Notes: generated by a model not told the origin, from the letters alone. Shown: positions 8,024 to 16,943, counted from the first letter of the stretch. The stretch: 64,000 nucleotides of DNA from Thermohalobaculum sp039184865 (GCA_039184865.1 JBCDAV010000026.1:1-64000), one strand, 5' to 3'. Program-made: numbers and translations.

Positions 8024-8956
8024 ATGCCGATCCGGATTCCCGAAGGACTGCCCGCCCACGACGTTCTGCGCGACGAGGGTGTGATGGTGATGTCTTCGAA
8101 CACGGCGGAGCGGCAGGACATCCGTCCGCTGCAGATCGGGCTGGTCAACCTGATGCCCAAGAAGGTGCAGACGGAAACGCAACTGGGCCGGCTGATCGGC
8201 GCGACCCCGCTACAGATCGATCTGACGCTGATCCGCATGTCGGACCACCGCTCGCGCAATACCTCGGCCGAGCACATGGAGGCTTTCTATCAGCCGTTCT
8301 CCGAGGCGCGGGCGCGCAAGTTCGACGGCATCATCATCACCGGTGCCCCGATCGAGCATCTGCCTTTCGAAGAGGTGACGTACTGGGAAGAGCTGTGTTC
8401 GGTCTTTCAGTGGACGCAGACGAACGTGCATTCGACCTTTGCGATCTGCTGGGGCGGACAGGCGATGCTGCATCATTTCCACGGGGTGCCGAAGCATGAC
8501 CTGCCGAAGAAGGCGTTCGGCTGCTTCCGGCACAAGAACCTGGCTCCGGCATCGCCGTTCCTGCGGGGATTTTCCGACGATTTCAGCGTGCCGGTCAGCC
8601 GCTGGACCGAAGTACGCGCCGAGGATCTGCCGGGCGAAAGCCGTCTGACCGTGCTGATGCAGTCTCCCGAGGTCGGCCCCTGCCTGATCGACGATCCGGC
8701 GCACCGGGCACTCTACATGTTCAACCATCTCGAATACGACTCGACCACGCTCAAGGACGAGTACGACCGCGATGTCGCGAGCGGCTCACCCATCGAGATC
8801 CCGAAGAACTACTACCCGGATGACGATCCGACCCGGACGCCGGAGAACCGCTGGCGCAGCCACGCGCATCTGCTGTTCGGCAACTGGATCAATCAGGTCT
8901 ACCAGACGACGCCGTTCAACGCCGCCGACATCGGGAACATCGACGCGGCGGCGTAG
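8024..8956 (+). CDS. metA: Homoserine O-acetyltransferase, MetA type
   Basis: Activates homoserine in methionine biosynthesis. The 310-aa product has the MetA glutamine-amidotransferase-like fold with catalytic Cys142 (FAICWGGQ) and family segments PLQIGLVNLMPKK and YFNHLE-like MFNHLEYDS. Residue 111 is Glu (TGAPIE). Published work on this family found Glu111 in acetyl-CoA enzymes and Gly111 in succinyl-CoA enzymes such as E. coli MetA. The product is therefore predicted to be O-acetylhomoserine even though databases often label it succinyltransferase. The ribosome-binding site is weak; AGGAG is 15 nt upstream. It converges with gdhA. Confidence 0.95.
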   Translation: MPIRIPEGLPAHDVLRDEGVMVMSSNTAERQDIRPLQIGLVNLMPKKVQTETQLGRLIGATPLQIDLTLIRMSDHRSRNTSAEHMEAFYQPFSEARARKFDGIIITGAPIEHLPFEEVTYWEELCSVFQWTQTNVHSTFAICWGGQAMLHHFHGVPKHDLPKKAFGCFRHKNLAPASPFLRGFSDDFSVPVSRWTEVRAEDLPGESRLTVLMQSPEVGPCLIDDPAHRALYMFNHLEYDSTTLKDEYDRDVASGSPIEIPKNYYPDDDPTRTPENRWRSHAHLLFGNWINQVYQTTPFNAADIGNIDAAA

Positions 8957-8983
8957 CTCACGCCGACGCGCCCAAAGAACCGG

Positions 8984-10330
8984 TCAGACGACGCCGAAGG
9001 CAAGCATCGCGTCGGCGACCTTCTTGAAGCCCGCCACGTTCGCGCCGCGCACATAGTCGACGTGATCGCCATGATCGCCCTGCTCGACGCAGGCGCCGTG
9101 AATATCCGACATGATCTTCTTGAGCGCTGACCGCAGATCTTCCTCGTCGCGATGCAGACGCGCCGAATTCTGGCTCATCTCGAGACCCGACATGGCGACG
9201 CCCCCGGCATTGGATGCCTTGCCGGGCGCATAGCAGATCTTCGCGTCACCGAAAGCCGCGATCGCGTCGAGGTCGCACGGCATGTTCGCGCCTTCCGACA
9301 CGGCCTTGCAGCCGTTCGTCAGCAGGTTCTTTGCGTCGGACCCGTTCAGTTCATTCTGCGTGGCGCAAGGCAGCGCGACATCGCAGGGCACGTCCCAGGG
9401 CCGGGCATTGGCGTGGAAGGTCGAGCCAGTGAAGTGATCCGCGTAGGCCGAGATCCGGTTGCCGCGCACCTTCTTGTGGTTCTTGACCCAGTCGATCTTC
9501 TCCTGATCGAACCCGTCCGGATCGTGAATGAACCCACCGGAATCGGACAGCGTAATCGCCCTGCCACCGCGGTGCAGGATCTTCTCGGCAGCGTGGGTGG
9601 CGACATTGCCTGAGCCCGAGACCACCGCCGTCTTGCCGTCGATCGCATCGCCTTTGTGGTGCAGCATGTTCTCGAGGAAATAGACCGCGCCGTACCCCGT
9701 CGCCTCGGGCCGCATCAGCGAGCCGCCGTATTCAAGGCCCTTGCCGGTCAGCACGCCTTCGAACGAGTTCGTCAGGCGCTTGAACTGCCCGAACATGTAG
9801 CCGATTTCCTTGCCGCCAACGCCGATATCGCCTGCGGGCACGTCGATGTCCGCGCCTATATGCCGGTAAAGCTCCGTCATGAAGCTCTGGCAGAAGCGCA
9901 TGATCTCGTGCTGCGACCGGCCCTTGGGATTGAAGTCGGCGCCGCCCTTTCCGCCGCCCATCGGCAGCCCCGTCAGCGAGTTCTTGAAAGTCTGCTCGAA
10001 ACCGAGGAACTTCAGGACGCCCTGCGTGACCGACGGATGAAAGCGGATTCCGCCCTTGTACGGTCCGATCGAGTTGTTGAACTGCACCCGGTAACCGCGG
10101 TTGACCTGCACGTCGCCGTTGTCGTCCGCCCAGGACACCCGGAACGACACGATCCGGTCGGGTTCGGCCATCCGGTGCAGGACCTTGATCTTCGCGTAGA
10201 CGGGATTGTCGTTGATGAAGGGGATGACCGTCTCGGCGACCTCGTGCACGGCCTGGTGAAAGACCTCCTCTGCCGGGTTGCGCGCCACGACCCAGTCCAT
10301 GAACTCCTGCAGGTCGAGTTTATCCGTCAT
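8984..10330 (-). CDS. gdhA: NADP-type glutamate dehydrogenase
   Basis: Reversible amination of 2-oxoglutarate to glutamate. The 448-aa product has the usual length of hexameric bacterial GDH. It contains the substrate-binding glycine/lysine loop PMGGGKGGADFNPKG, upstream RVQFNNSIGPYKGGIRFHP, and a dinucleotide-binding fold at AVVSGSGNVATHAAEKI. I chose ATG 10330 (AAGGACAAGG upstream), giving MTDKLDLQEFMDWV; an ORF start 13 codons earlier lacks a site. It follows the end of the cytochrome operon on the same strand by 96 nt containing two palindromes, so it is probably transcribed separately. Confidence 0.95.
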   Translation of the reverse strand: MTDKLDLQEFMDWVVARNPAEEVFHQAVHEVAETVIPFINDNPVYAKIKVLHRMAEPDRIVSFRVSWADDNGDVQVNRGYRVQFNNSIGPYKGGIRFHPSVTQGVLKFLGFEQTFKNSLTGLPMGGGKGGADFNPKGRSQHEIMRFCQSFMTELYRHIGADIDVPAGDIGVGGKEIGYMFGQFKRLTNSFEGVLTGKGLEYGGSLMRPEATGYGAVYFLENMLHHKGDAIDGKTAVVSGSGNVATHAAEKILHRGGRAITLSDSGGFIHDPDGFDQEKIDWVKNHKKVRGNRISAYADHFTGSTFHANARPWDVPCDVALPCATQNELNGSDAKNLLTNGCKAVSEGANMPCDLDAIAAFGDAKICYAPGKASNAGGVAMSGLEMSQNSARLHRDEEDLRSALKKIMSDIHGACVEQGDHGDHVDYVRGANVAGFKKVADAMLAFGVV

Positions 10331-10354
10331 CAGCCTTGTCCTTGTTCTTGATTG

Positions 10355-10395
10355 TGGGCCGCGGCCCATCCCCCACCCGCCCGGATCCGGACGGG
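10355..10395. repeat. Two G+C-rich palindromes between the cytochrome operon and gdhA
   Basis: TGGGCCGCGGCCCA (10355-10368) is a perfect 14-bp palindrome. CCCGCCCGGATCCGGACGGG (10376-10395) is a near-perfect 20-bp palindrome with one G-T pair. They sit 32 nt after the stop of the last operon gene and 25 nt before the gdhA start. They may stop operon transcription or bind a regulator of gdhA. There is no T run, so a Rho-independent terminator is not proven. Confidence 0.4.
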
Positions 10396-10426
10396 TATCT
10401 GCTGGCGCTGCAACGGCTGGCGTGTC

Positions 10427-11899
10427 TTACAGCTTTACACGCAATTCGGCGCGAATGCCGAACAGATCTTCGTTATTGTCGTCGAAGCGCAGGCCATACA
10501 TCGCGTCGGCCCGGAAGATCAGCCGGTTGGACAGCGGGCGCTGATAGCGGACGCCGAAGCCGACTTCGGGGTCCTGGATGCCTTCCTTGTCGTCCCAGGG
10601 CGTCTGGAACGCGATCTCGGCGACAACCTGTTGCTCGAGCCCGAACAGGTACTCGATCCCGATCGCACCGCCGATGGCGTCGTGACCGGTGTCGTCCAGC
10701 TTCGGGAACCCGGTCAGCGCATCGGTCTCGAAGCTGAGACCTATCTGCTTCAGGTTGCCGTTGCCCGCGGCCTTCTGCGGCGTGTCCTTGCCGATGAAGA
10801 AGTTCGCGTAGGGGATCAGGGTGATCGACGGCGTGATGAACGCGTTCTCGGAGATCAGCAGGAAGCCATCGGCGGTGTTGACGCCGTTCGTCTTCTGCTG
10901 GCCGACATTCACGATCAATCGTGTCGCGTTCGCAACCTTGCCGTAGTAGCGCTTGGAGAAGGCGACTGTGAGGTTGTGATAGCTCTGATCGCCGCCGGAG
11001 CTGTCATCGGTGTCAAGCAGATAGGCGTAGCCGATCTCGAGATATCCCTCCTGTACATCGAAGAAGCCCGCGAAGCCGTAAATGTCGGCCTCGTGATCCG
11101 CCTGCTGTCCGGCGTTGTTCGTGAAGGCGTCAGACGTGATCTCGTCCCAGCCCGCGAAGAGCGTGATGTCGAAGTTGGTGATGTCGAGTGTTGAGGAGTT
11201 CTGCGCCACAAGCGGCGTGATCGCGGCGCCCAGGAACGCGTCGTCGAACCAGACACCGTTCTGGAACAGGAGCGGCACGCGGCCGAAGGCGAAAGGCATG
11301 TCCCACGAGGTGTATTCGTCCGAAATCGATGACCAGATAGCACCGAGATCGCCCTCGAAGAACAGCGTCGTCGGCTCGTTCTGCTCATTGAAGACGAAAT
11401 CGCTTTCGTCATTGCCGGCGAATTCGAGACCCGAGATGTCATCGAGCGGCTGCCAGAACATGTGGATGCGCTCGGTGCCGGTCAGCTCCAGGTTGAAGTT
11501 CAGGTTCGTGGCGACGCCGATGATCGCCTTTTCCTGCTGGCCGTTGTCGTTGAAGGCGACCGCAGCACGAAGATCGCCAAACACCGAGAACGCCGGGAAA
11601 AGCTTGTTCTTAGGCCCGAAGATCTCGATACCGTCGCCAATCTCGCCAGGGTCGTAGAGGCCGCGGCCGATCTCGATCGGGGGCTTGGCATTGTCGACCG
11701 GCTTCTTGCCGCCATAGATCTCGATCTGAGCTTCGGGATCATAGGTGACCGTGTACTCCGGGTCTTTCTTGAAAAGCTCCTTGTCGAACGGCACTTCCTT
11801 GACGGACGGATCACGTTCGGCCGGTTTCCATTCGGCGGTGTACGCCGGAGCCGCGGCCATCGCCCCCACGATGGCCAGGCCCGTCAGTGTCCCCCTCAT
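10427..11899 (-). CDS. Outer-membrane beta-barrel (porin-like) protein, last gene of the cytochrome operon
   Basis: 490-aa exported protein. The signal peptide is about 1-22 (MRGTLTGLAIVGAMAAAPAYTA). The mature part is dominated by alternating polar/hydrophobic strands rich in Gly, Asn, Asp and aromatic residues (for example ISLIPYANFF-like and VRYQRPLSNRLIFRADAMYG), with repeated strand-turn spacing typical of a 16-18-stranded porin. It ends in RVKL rather than the usual terminal Phe or Trp. It has no heme motif and no CXXC. ATG 11899 has an AGGAGG site. It starts 13 nt after the pentaheme gene, so co-transcription is nearly certain. It could carry a cytochrome through the outer membrane or import a substrate. 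Confidence 0.75.
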   Translation of the reverse strand: MRGTLTGLAIVGAMAAAPAYTAEWKPAERDPSVKEVPFDKELFKKDPEYTVTYDPEAQIEIYGGKKPVDNAKPPIEIGRGLYDPGEIGDGIEIFGPKNKLFPAFSVFGDLRAAVAFNDNGQQEKAIIGVATNLNFNLELTGTERIHMFWQPLDDISGLEFAGNDESDFVFNEQNEPTTLFFEGDLGAIWSSISDEYTSWDMPFAFGRVPLLFQNGVWFDDAFLGAAITPLVAQNSSTLDITNFDITLFAGWDEITSDAFTNNAGQQADHEADIYGFAGFFDVQEGYLEIGYAYLLDTDDSSGGDQSYHNLTVAFSKRYYGKVANATRLIVNVGQQKTNGVNTADGFLLISENAFITPSITLIPYANFFIGKDTPQKAAGNGNLKQIGLSFETDALTGFPKLDDTGHDAIGGAIGIEYLFGLEQQVVAEIAFQTPWDDKEGIQDPEVGFGVRYQRPLSNRLIFRADAMYGLRFDDNNEDLFGIRAELRVKL

Positions 11900-11912
11900 G
11901 GTGCAGTCCTCC

Positions 11913-13754
11913 TTACTGGACTTCAAATTCAACCGCGGACGGATGAATATCGACCATCCACTCGTTCATGGTCCGGATCATCTCGTCCGTGGCGAAAACG
12001 AACTTCATGAAATAAATCGGCTCGGCCCGGCTGCGCAGACGACTCTGCAGCCGGTATGTGCCTGGCTTCGAAAACGCTTCGGCCGGGATATTGTAATCGG
12101 CATCGCGCCAGCCGAGCGGCGGGATTGAGCGGCCCTCCATCCGGATGAACGCGGGGTGGTTCAAGACCGAGGAGGGAACACCCGACGGCCGGATGTGCGG
12201 GATCTGGTCGATGTCGAAGTTCACCGGCAGATACATCTCGCGATCCGGGCCCTTGACGCCGGTCACGAGGAACTTCGTCTGGAGGTTCACGAGCTGGTCG
12301 TCGTGCTCGATCGTGCCCTCGGCCAATTCGATCGAGTGCAGGTCGACCATGTCGCCGTACTTATCGACGTATCCCGACTCCCACGCGACCTCTCCGTCCG
12401 GATCGATCAGGGCGACATTGAACCAGATTTCCGGCTGGGCACCCAACGAACCCGACGGAAGGTTATGGCCTTCGTCGATGTTCGTGATCCGATAACGCAC
12501 GTTCAGGCTTTCGCCGACGCGCGGCGTCTCGCCATCGAAGAACGGCCCGTCGATCCGGCTCGAGTTCTCCATCACGGCGATCCGGTCCTTCCGCTTCAGC
12601 TCGAGCAGACGGATGTTCTGATCGACCACGTAGCGGGCGGTCTCACGCTCCTGCCGATCCGACCATTCCGGCGGGAAGGTCGCCTGGACCTCGCCAGCCT
12701 CGACCTGATCTTCCCAGTCTGGCCTGCCCCAGGGCGCTCGGTGGTCGAACTTCAGCCAAGTCGTGATCGGCCAGCGCAGGCCGCGCGGGTTGAACGGGAA
12801 AATGCCGGGGTGAGCGATCGGGTATCCCGGCCCATAAAAGGCGTGGTTGTGGTGATCGCGGTTCGGATCGCCGACCGGGCGTCCGTTGACGATGGCCACC
12901 GGCCACTTCGGGTAGGACTTCGGATCGCTGTCCGGCAGCCCGTCATAGGACGGCACGCCGGGCACGCGGCCCATGTGGCACTGCTGGCAGGTAATACCAT
13001 GCTCGGCGGCAGGCGAGGCGCGGTATTGCTCCCAGACGACCTCGAGCTTGATGCCCGGATGGACGGCGACCTGGTGGCAGGACACGCAGAAGTCCGAGCG
13101 CTTGATCTGCGGGAACTCGATCGCGCCCGTGTGGATCGGCGAGCCGTCCTCGCCGGGCTTGGACGAAACCTTGTAGCGGTCGCGGTCCTGAAGGACATCG
13201 GCGACGCCCGGCGCGTTCCCGGCATTGTACATCGGCTCGTAAATCGTGCCCGGCTGGACGTGGCGCTGACCATTGACCTTGTTGAACTCCTCGGACACGC
13301 GGTGACACGTCACGCAGGTGATGCCCTCGCGCGCGATCTGGCTGCGCTCCCACAACGCCTGCCAGCGCGGCTCGTCCAACTGCGTGCCGATTTGCTGGTG
13401 GCAGCGGACGCAGAAGGTATTGATCGTGCCCGATGCCAGATCGTTGATGCGTTGCTCGAACTTGTGGAACATCGGCGAGATCGAGGCGTAGGCGTGGTTC
13501 GACGAGGCCCATTCCCAGAAGATCTTCTGGTGACACTCGGCGCATTGAACGGCCGAGGGGAAGGGGCTTTCCTTGAAGGCGTCGGAATGGGGATCGCGCG
13601 GCGCAACCAGTTCGGACTGCTCGGCGACCGTCAGCGTACCTTCTCCGGTGTATGCGGGTTTCTCCCACGCAGGGCCCACCTGAGCCAGTGCGGGTCCGGC
13701 GAGCAGCACCACGGCGCTCGCGATCAAGGTTCGGATCGGCTTCGAATAGATCAT
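11913..13754 (-). CDS. Periplasmic pentaheme cytochrome c with C-terminal beta-rich domain
   Basis: 613-aa exported cytochrome; signal peptide about 1-24 (ending PALAQ). Five CXXCH motifs lie at 71-75, 115-119, 147-151, 223-227 and 256-260, all in the first 260 residues. The remaining 350 residues hold no heme and look beta-rich. They contain a GHNLPSGSLG segment resembling the GHxxPTG motif seen in other multiheme proteins. No NrfA-type CXXCK active-site motif is present, so ammonia-forming nitrite reduction is not indicated. ATG 13754 has a GGAG site. It lies 25 nt after the preceding cytochrome gene and 13 nt before the barrel gene. Confidence 0.88.
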   Translation of the reverse strand: MIYSKPIRTLIASAVVLLAGPALAQVGPAWEKPAYTGEGTLTVAEQSELVAPRDPHSDAFKESPFPSAVQCAECHQKIFWEWASSNHAYASISPMFHKFEQRINDLASGTINTFCVRCHQQIGTQLDEPRWQALWERSQIAREGITCVTCHRVSEEFNKVNGQRHVQPGTIYEPMYNAGNAPGVADVLQDRDRYKVSSKPGEDGSPIHTGAIEFPQIKRSDFCVSCHQVAVHPGIKLEVVWEQYRASPAAEHGITCQQCHMGRVPGVPSYDGLPDSDPKSYPKWPVAIVNGRPVGDPNRDHHNHAFYGPGYPIAHPGIFPFNPRGLRWPITTWLKFDHRAPWGRPDWEDQVEAGEVQATFPPEWSDRQERETARYVVDQNIRLLELKRKDRIAVMENSSRIDGPFFDGETPRVGESLNVRYRITNIDEGHNLPSGSLGAQPEIWFNVALIDPDGEVAWESGYVDKYGDMVDLHSIELAEGTIEHDDQLVNLQTKFLVTGVKGPDREMYLPVNFDIDQIPHIRPSGVPSSVLNHPAFIRMEGRSIPPLGWRDADYNIPAEAFSKPGTYRLQSRLRSRAEPIYFMKFVFATDEMIRTMNEWMVDIHPSAVEFEVQ

Positions 13755-13779
13755 CGTTGCTACTCCAGTCCGTCTCAAA

Positions 13780-15114
13780 TCATTTGGCCAATCGCGCTGC
13801 CTCATTGAGTGCAGCGCGGACTTGACCGGCGTTGTGGCTATCGATCGATTTAAAAGCTGCCATACCGGTCGCGATTGCCTTCTGGGCGGCGATTGCCTGA
13901 CCCGGTCCCAGGACCTCCAGCTTGTCGAGTTCATCGACTAGAGAGCCCGCGGCGAGCACAGCCTGTTCAGCCTCGTAATATCCGGTGAACACGCCGCGCC
14001 GGGACGCAGCCGCAATCTGGTTAAGAGCGTAACGCGTATCGCTGTCAGAGAACTTGCGGGCCTCGAGCTTGCGCACCAGCGTATCCAGGCTCGCCCTCAA
14101 CTGGTTGGCCGCGGACCGCATCCCGCCCCACGACCCGCCCGCCGCGGCGCGAACGCCCGCGATGTCGCCCTGCAGGCGACCCGCCAGCCGCTTGTCGACC
14201 ATGCTGGCGGCGAGCTGCACGAAATAGGCGTTCGCATCGTTGATCCGCGGCACGCCCGTGCGGCTGGTCGCCGATTTTCCGTCCAGCGTCGCGTTGTGAC
14301 ATGAGTGGCACTCGAAGAACGCGAACTCGGGGAACAGCCCCTCCTGCCCGACTTCCGGATCGGTCATCAGTTCGACGAACTTCTTCATCTGCATGGCCTG
14401 ACCGACCGCCCAGACTTTCACGCCGAACGGCCAGGGCTTGCGCTGAAGGTAGTCGTCATCGACCTTGAAGTGCGAGTACCCGGCCCGTCGGCCCGGCGTC
14501 GCCTCGGAGAACCAGCTATAGAACCCTAGCTCGAACGGCAGGCGCGGATGGCCCGCCACGAACATCCGGTGGCTCACGAATTTCTCCGAGGTGCCCATGT
14601 GGCAGCTCAGGCAAAGCTCGGCGCGCTTCGTCGGGTGCGTCGTCGGATACATGCCCTCTTCGACATTGCGCTGGTAGAAGTAGAGGCCGGCCTGATGGAC
14701 GCCGAGCCATCCTGACGCGGGTCCGTGACAGGCTTCACAGGTCACGCCCTCGGCCTGATTGAACGTCTCTTCGCGGTGATCCGGGCTGATGTTGAACGTG
14801 TGGCAGTCGAGGCAGAGCTTGGCCGAGGTCGCCGAGCGGTACCCCAGATCGCGGGCAATGGCGTTTGCCTTCTTGGTCTGCAGGGTCTGGAACGACTTCG
14901 CGTGCGGATCGCGCGCATTCCAGGTCACGTATTCGCGTTGCGTGACCGAAGAGTTGGGCCAAGGCGTTTCGGCTGAATGACACGTCGCCTGCCCGCAGGT
15001 CGTCGCGCCCAGCGCCTTGACGTCGTGCGCCGACACGCCGGTTGAGAACAGACCGAGCGCGAAGCCCACCGCCAATCCGATCCTGCCGATCCGTCCAGTC
15101 ATGTTCTTCCCCAT
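13780..15114 (-). CDS. Periplasmic pentaheme cytochrome c, c554-like, with one CX4CH site
   Basis: 444-aa exported cytochrome; signal peptide about 1-29 (hydrophobic core IGLAVGFALGLFSTGVSA). The first heme site is C40-GQAT-CH46, a CX4CH motif; four CXXCH sites follow (CLDCH, CEACH, CLSCH, CHSCH). The arrangement resembles the cytochrome c554 family. The C-terminal 150 residues are helical without heme. It is a clear paralogue of the first gene of this operon: both share the CX4CH start, a (D/G)PHxKS(F/Y) block and VWAVGQAM. The start is either ATG 15114 or the ATG four codons later; I kept the longer. Gaps to neighbours are 23 and 25 nt. Confidence 0.88.
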   Translation of the reverse strand: MGKNMTGRIGRIGLAVGFALGLFSTGVSAHDVKALGATTCGQATCHSAETPWPNSSVTQREYVTWNARDPHAKSFQTLQTKKANAIARDLGYRSATSAKLCLDCHTFNISPDHREETFNQAEGVTCEACHGPASGWLGVHQAGLYFYQRNVEEGMYPTTHPTKRAELCLSCHMGTSEKFVSHRMFVAGHPRLPFELGFYSWFSEATPGRRAGYSHFKVDDDYLQRKPWPFGVKVWAVGQAMQMKKFVELMTDPEVGQEGLFPEFAFFECHSCHNATLDGKSATSRTGVPRINDANAYFVQLAASMVDKRLAGRLQGDIAGVRAAAGGSWGGMRSAANQLRASLDTLVRKLEARKFSDSDTRYALNQIAAASRRGVFTGYYEAEQAVLAAGSLVDELDKLEVLGPGQAIAAQKAIATGMAAFKSIDSHNAGQVRAALNEAARLAK

Positions 15115-15137
15115 GCGATCATCACCCGGAAGACCCC

Positions 15138-16943
15138 TCAGTTCTGTTTCGGCGCCTGCTGCCGTTGCGACGCACGGGCATGGAAGATCTCGGCATGCTC
15201 CGGCGACATCGGCGGGCGGTCGTCGATGTGATATTCGTGGCAGGTCACGCACTCGGCCCTGGCGCCATCAGGCTCGTCAGAGCCCTTGTGGCAGTCTTGG
15301 CAGGACGCGAGCCCCGGCATCAGAACGTCGTTCGAGCGCGCAGAAGTGGGCGCGTCGTGGCACGAGGTGCATTCCATCGCCGTGTGGGGCTCGTGGGCGA
15401 AGCCGCCCTTGATCATCCACTGGCGCTGGATCAGCGCGGGCTGGACTTTCCAGCGCTCTACCCCCGATGCATCCGGGAACTTCTGGGCCTCGTGGCAGGT
15501 TCCGCACAGTCGGACGCCGAAGATGGCGTCCATCTGGACCAGCGCTTCCTTCTTTGCCCATTCGATGGCGATGCCGCGATCGCTGTCGCTCAATGCGGCG
15601 GCACGTTCCTCGTTCGTGTTCTGTCCGGCGATCCGGCGCTTGCGCTTGCGCTTGACCGGCTTGGGGGCTGACTCCGCTGTCACGCCGCCTTCGAGAGCCG
15701 CCGCGATGAAGTAGTTTTCGAGGATTCGGGCGACCTCGTCCTCGTTCGCATGCGGCAGGTTCCGCTCGATCCCCGCGGCGTTGAACGTCATCTGGTGACA
15801 GCGCGCGCAGTCGCGCTCCATCTCGACGGTGCGCATCAGCTTGCCGCCCGGCAGGATCTCGTGACAGCTCGCACATTCAAGCTGTTCGAGACCGCGCGGC
15901 GACCGGACCCCGCCCGCCTGCAGGTGCTTCGAATGCGGGAACTTCAGACCCGACTTCTCGATCAGCGGGACGTTCGGATCGTAGGTGACGCGCTGGATCT
16001 TCGGCTGAAGCGCCCCCTCGCCTTCCTCGACCAGGGTCACGAGCGCGAGCTTGAACTGCGGGTGATCGACGTCGAAGTCCGTGATGTTGGGGAACTTCGA
16101 GTTCGGCGCGACGGTCTTGATGTCCGAATGGCACTGGAAGCAAGCGGTTTCGGCCACGGCCGTCGGTTCCGGCCCGCCATTGTGCTCCTTGTGGCAGGAT
16201 GCACAACGTGAGTTCTCCAGCGAGAGGACCGGGTGCTGGGCAGTGTCGGCATGGTTCTGCGTGGTGGCATGGCAGGCCAGGCAGGCATTGTTCGTGGTCA
16301 TCTCGAACGGGCGCTGGTGACAGGCCGCGCAGTCGTTCTCGATCATCGAATGCGCACGCGAAATCGGACCGGACGACCACGCGATTTCCATCGCCGTCGG
16401 CGGCGGAACGTCTACGCGCGCCATCCCTTCCACGACGACCGCCGCATTGGCGGGAGCCTCGCGCTGCAGCACGTCGTACATCGGCCAGCCCATGAAGACG
16501 CCGATGATCACGAGCGAGAAAACCCACGAGAGCAGCCTGCGCGACGGCAGAACGTCCTCGAGCTGGCGCTTTCCGCGCCGCACATGGGTCGGCGCTTCAG
16601 AGGCTGCCGCCTCTTCCATCACCATCACCGCATCGGCGCCGTCCCGCGCCGGTTCGCCCCGGAACGTGAACCGGCCGATCGTGACCGTGTTCGAGCCGAG
16701 ATCTGTCTCGTCCTGATCCTTTCCGTCGACCTTGATGCCGCCTGCGCCCGCGGCCTTCATGATCAGCCGCCCGTCGCGCATCTCGACCGTGGCGTGCTGA
16801 TAGTCGACCCCGATATCCGGCAGGCAGATTTCCATCGAAACCGCGCGCCCGATGTGGATCTCGGCACCGTTGAGGATCGTTTCCCGCTTCGAGATCTCGT
16901 CCGATCCCGCGCGCTTCTTGATGGTGACCAATAAGAGCTTCAT
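15138..16943 (-). CDS. FHA domain - membrane anchor - decaheme cytochrome c fusion
   Basis: 601 aa. Residues about 20-95 form an FHA-like domain (IHIGRAVSMEICLPD, then DYQHATVEM). One membrane helix lies at about 137-156, preceded by Arg/Lys, placing FHA in the cytoplasm. Ten CXXCH motifs follow in the periplasmic part, at 205, 221, 247, 268, 357, 379, 480, 525, 548 and 565. A basic patch (KPVKRKRKRR, about 428-437) separates hemes 6 and 7. In FHA, Arg33 and His50 are kept, but the usual Ser of VSxxH is Asp47 and the Asn of SxNG is missing. Phosphothreonine binding may therefore be weak or lost. It starts 4 nt after the membrane cytochrome gene. I recognise no named family with this fusion. 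Confidence 0.9.
   Translation of the reverse strand: MKLLLVTIKKRAGSDEISKRETILNGAEIHIGRAVSMEICLPDIGVDYQHATVEMRDGRLIMKAAGAGGIKVDGKDQDETDLGSNTVTIGRFTFRGEPARDGADAVMVMEEAAASEAPTHVRRGKRQLEDVLPSRRLLSWVFSLVIIGVFMGWPMYDVLQREAPANAAVVVEGMARVDVPPPTAMEIAWSSGPISRAHSMIENDCAACHQRPFEMTTNNACLACHATTQNHADTAQHPVLSLENSRCASCHKEHNGGPEPTAVAETACFQCHSDIKTVAPNSKFPNITDFDVDHPQFKLALVTLVEEGEGALQPKIQRVTYDPNVPLIEKSGLKFPHSKHLQAGGVRSPRGLEQLECASCHEILPGGKLMRTVEMERDCARCHQMTFNAAGIERNLPHANEDEVARILENYFIAAALEGGVTAESAPKPVKRKRKRRIAGQNTNEERAAALSDSDRGIAIEWAKKEALVQMDAIFGVRLCGTCHEAQKFPDASGVERWKVQPALIQRQWMIKGGFAHEPHTAMECTSCHDAPTSARSNDVLMPGLASCQDCHKGSDEPDGARAECVTCHEYHIDDRPPMSPEHAEIFHARASQRQQAPKQN

Noticed and set aside
11913..13754. Cytochrome c nitrite reductase (NrfA)
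   Set aside because: Five hemes, but no CXXCK active-site motif, and a long heme-free C-terminal domain unlike NrfA.
12156..13808. Long plus-strand ORF (550 codons) opposite the pentaheme cytochrome
   Set aside because: Shadow of the real minus-strand cytochrome: no family sequence, low-complexity His/Arg/Asp composition, and no ribosome-binding site. The minus frame has five CXXCH motifs and a signal peptide.
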